Made by a program: the position numbers and the translations under genes. A stretch of DNA of 5,834 bases from contig JAVKFF010000108.1 in assembly GCA_040226215.1 (NCBI GenBank), positions 1 through 5,834 of the forward strand. The letters are read 5' to 3'. This document shows positions 5,233 to 5,834 of the stretch, piece by piece. This DNA comes from JAVKFF01 sp040226215 (GTDB lineage: Bacteria; Pseudomonadota; Alphaproteobacteria; DSM-16000; Inquilinaceae). Position 1 is the first letter of the stretch. Each line of letters begins with the position of its first letter. Under the pieces are notes generated by a model. It did no database searches and was not told the origin of the DNA. It worked only from the letters and a program-made list of their open reading frames with translations.

Positions 5233-5834
5233 ATGCTGGACACGCTGCTCAACGCCGTGCTGCCGATCTTCGCGGTGGTGGCGGTCGGCTTCGCCATGGC
5301 GCGCCTGCGCGTCGTCGACGGCGGCATCGCGCGCGCCATCAACCGCTTCGTCTTCCTGGTCGCCGTGCCGGTGCTGCTGTTCCGGCTGATCGGCGGCTCG
5401 TCGATCCACGCCTTCGACTGGAGCGTGCTGGCGGGCTATCTGGCGGCGGAACTCGCCGTCTATGGCGCGGGATTCCTCGTCGCCCGGCTCGGCTTCGGCT
5501 ATTCGCGCCGGGAAAGCCTGCTGATCGGCATGACCGTCGCCTTCTCCAACCACGTCTTCTTCGTGCTGCCCATCGCCCGTCTGGTGCATGGCGAGGCGGC
5601 CGCGGTCGTCGTGGCGGCGATCATCACCGTCGACGCGGTGCTGGTCTACGGCCTCACCGTGATGGCCATGGACGTGCTCAGCGGCCGGGAGGCCGGACGC
5701 GGACCGCTCGCCACGCTGGGCCGGATCGCGCGCAACCCGCAGATCCTCGCCATCGCCGCGGGGCTCGCCTTCAGCCTCTCCGGCCTGCCGCTGACCGGCG
5801 GTCTCGACGTCTTCACCGGCTTCGTCGGCGCGGC
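5233..5834 (+). CDS. AEC family permease, 3' end beyond window
   Basis: Partial gene: 200 codons are present and the frame is open at the right edge, about two thirds of the roughly 300-aa family length. AEC (auxin efflux carrier) proteins are inner-membrane permeases with about ten membrane helices; bacterial members include malonate and other carboxylate carriers. The product begins MLDTLLNAVLPIFAVVAVGF, an N-terminal first helix typical of the family. It then has FSNHVFFVLPIA at about 101-112, matching the family's SN-x-GF-x-GIPL region in position though not closely in sequence. NPQILAIAAGLAFSLSGLPL (about 161-180) is a strong AEC match. The ATG at 5233 is the first start codon in frame after a TAG at 5182-5184, although no clear Shine-Dalgarno is seen. 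It follows the cyclase gene on the same strand after 133 bp, so co-transcription is uncertain. Substrate unknown. Confidence 0.82.
   Translation, partial: MLDTLLNAVLPIFAVVAVGFAMARLRVVDGGIARAINRFVFLVAVPVLLFRLIGGSSIHAFDWSVLAGYLAAELAVYGAGFLVARLGFGYSRRESLLIGMTVAFSNHVFFVLPIARLVHGEAAAVVVAAIITVDAVLVYGLTVMAMDVLSGREAGRGPLATLGRIARNPQILAIAAGLAFSLSGLPLTGGLDVFTGFVGA

Noticed and set aside
5140..5589. 149-aa open frame on the minus strand
   Set aside because: Antisense to the AEC permease, whose plus-strand frame has membrane helices and family motifs.

Overview
The window is GC-rich chromosomal DNA with dense coding and strong third-position G/C bias, most likely from an alphaproteobacterium. A Rhodospirillales-type lineage is my best guess, because a palindrome near the left edge resembles dispersed intergenic repeats of such genomes. 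No rRNA, tRNA, CRISPR array, transposase or phage gene is visible.

Left two thirds (about 199-3673, minus strand): four co-oriented genes that read like an operon, in transcription order. They are a theta-like glutathione S-transferase, a vicinal-oxygen-chelate (VOC, glyoxalase/dioxygenase fold) protein, a short citrate-synthase-superfamily protein of the citryl-CoA lyase type, and a PaaK-like acyl-CoA ligase. Gaps are 82, 71 and 31 bp. Three of the four genes have clear Shine-Dalgarno sites. A sigma70-like promoter candidate in the GST-VOC gap could give the last three genes a start of their own. The ligase and lyase together suggest activation of a carboxylic acid to its CoA thioester, followed by retro-aldol or Claisen-type C-C cleavage. 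The VOC protein and GST could act earlier on a ring or an electrophilic intermediate. The substrate is unknown. The lyase has Ser where I expect the conserved catalytic Asp, so citrate is doubtful as its substrate.

Middle (3674-3995): a divergent intergenic region, locally AT-rich, with a dyad near its centre and weak promoter candidates for both directions.

Right third (plus strand): a membrane diguanylate cyclase, with a LytS/YhcK-type multi-TM sensor and a GGDEF domain carrying an AGDEF active-site motif and an intact RxxD inhibitory site. After a 133-bp gap that can form competing stem-loops comes the 5' part of an AEC (auxin efflux carrier-type) permease, which runs off the right edge.

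Left edge (1-198): no convincing gene, but two perfect 8-bp inverted repeats downstream of the ligase gene.

Most worth a second look are the four-gene module and the altered active site of its lyase.
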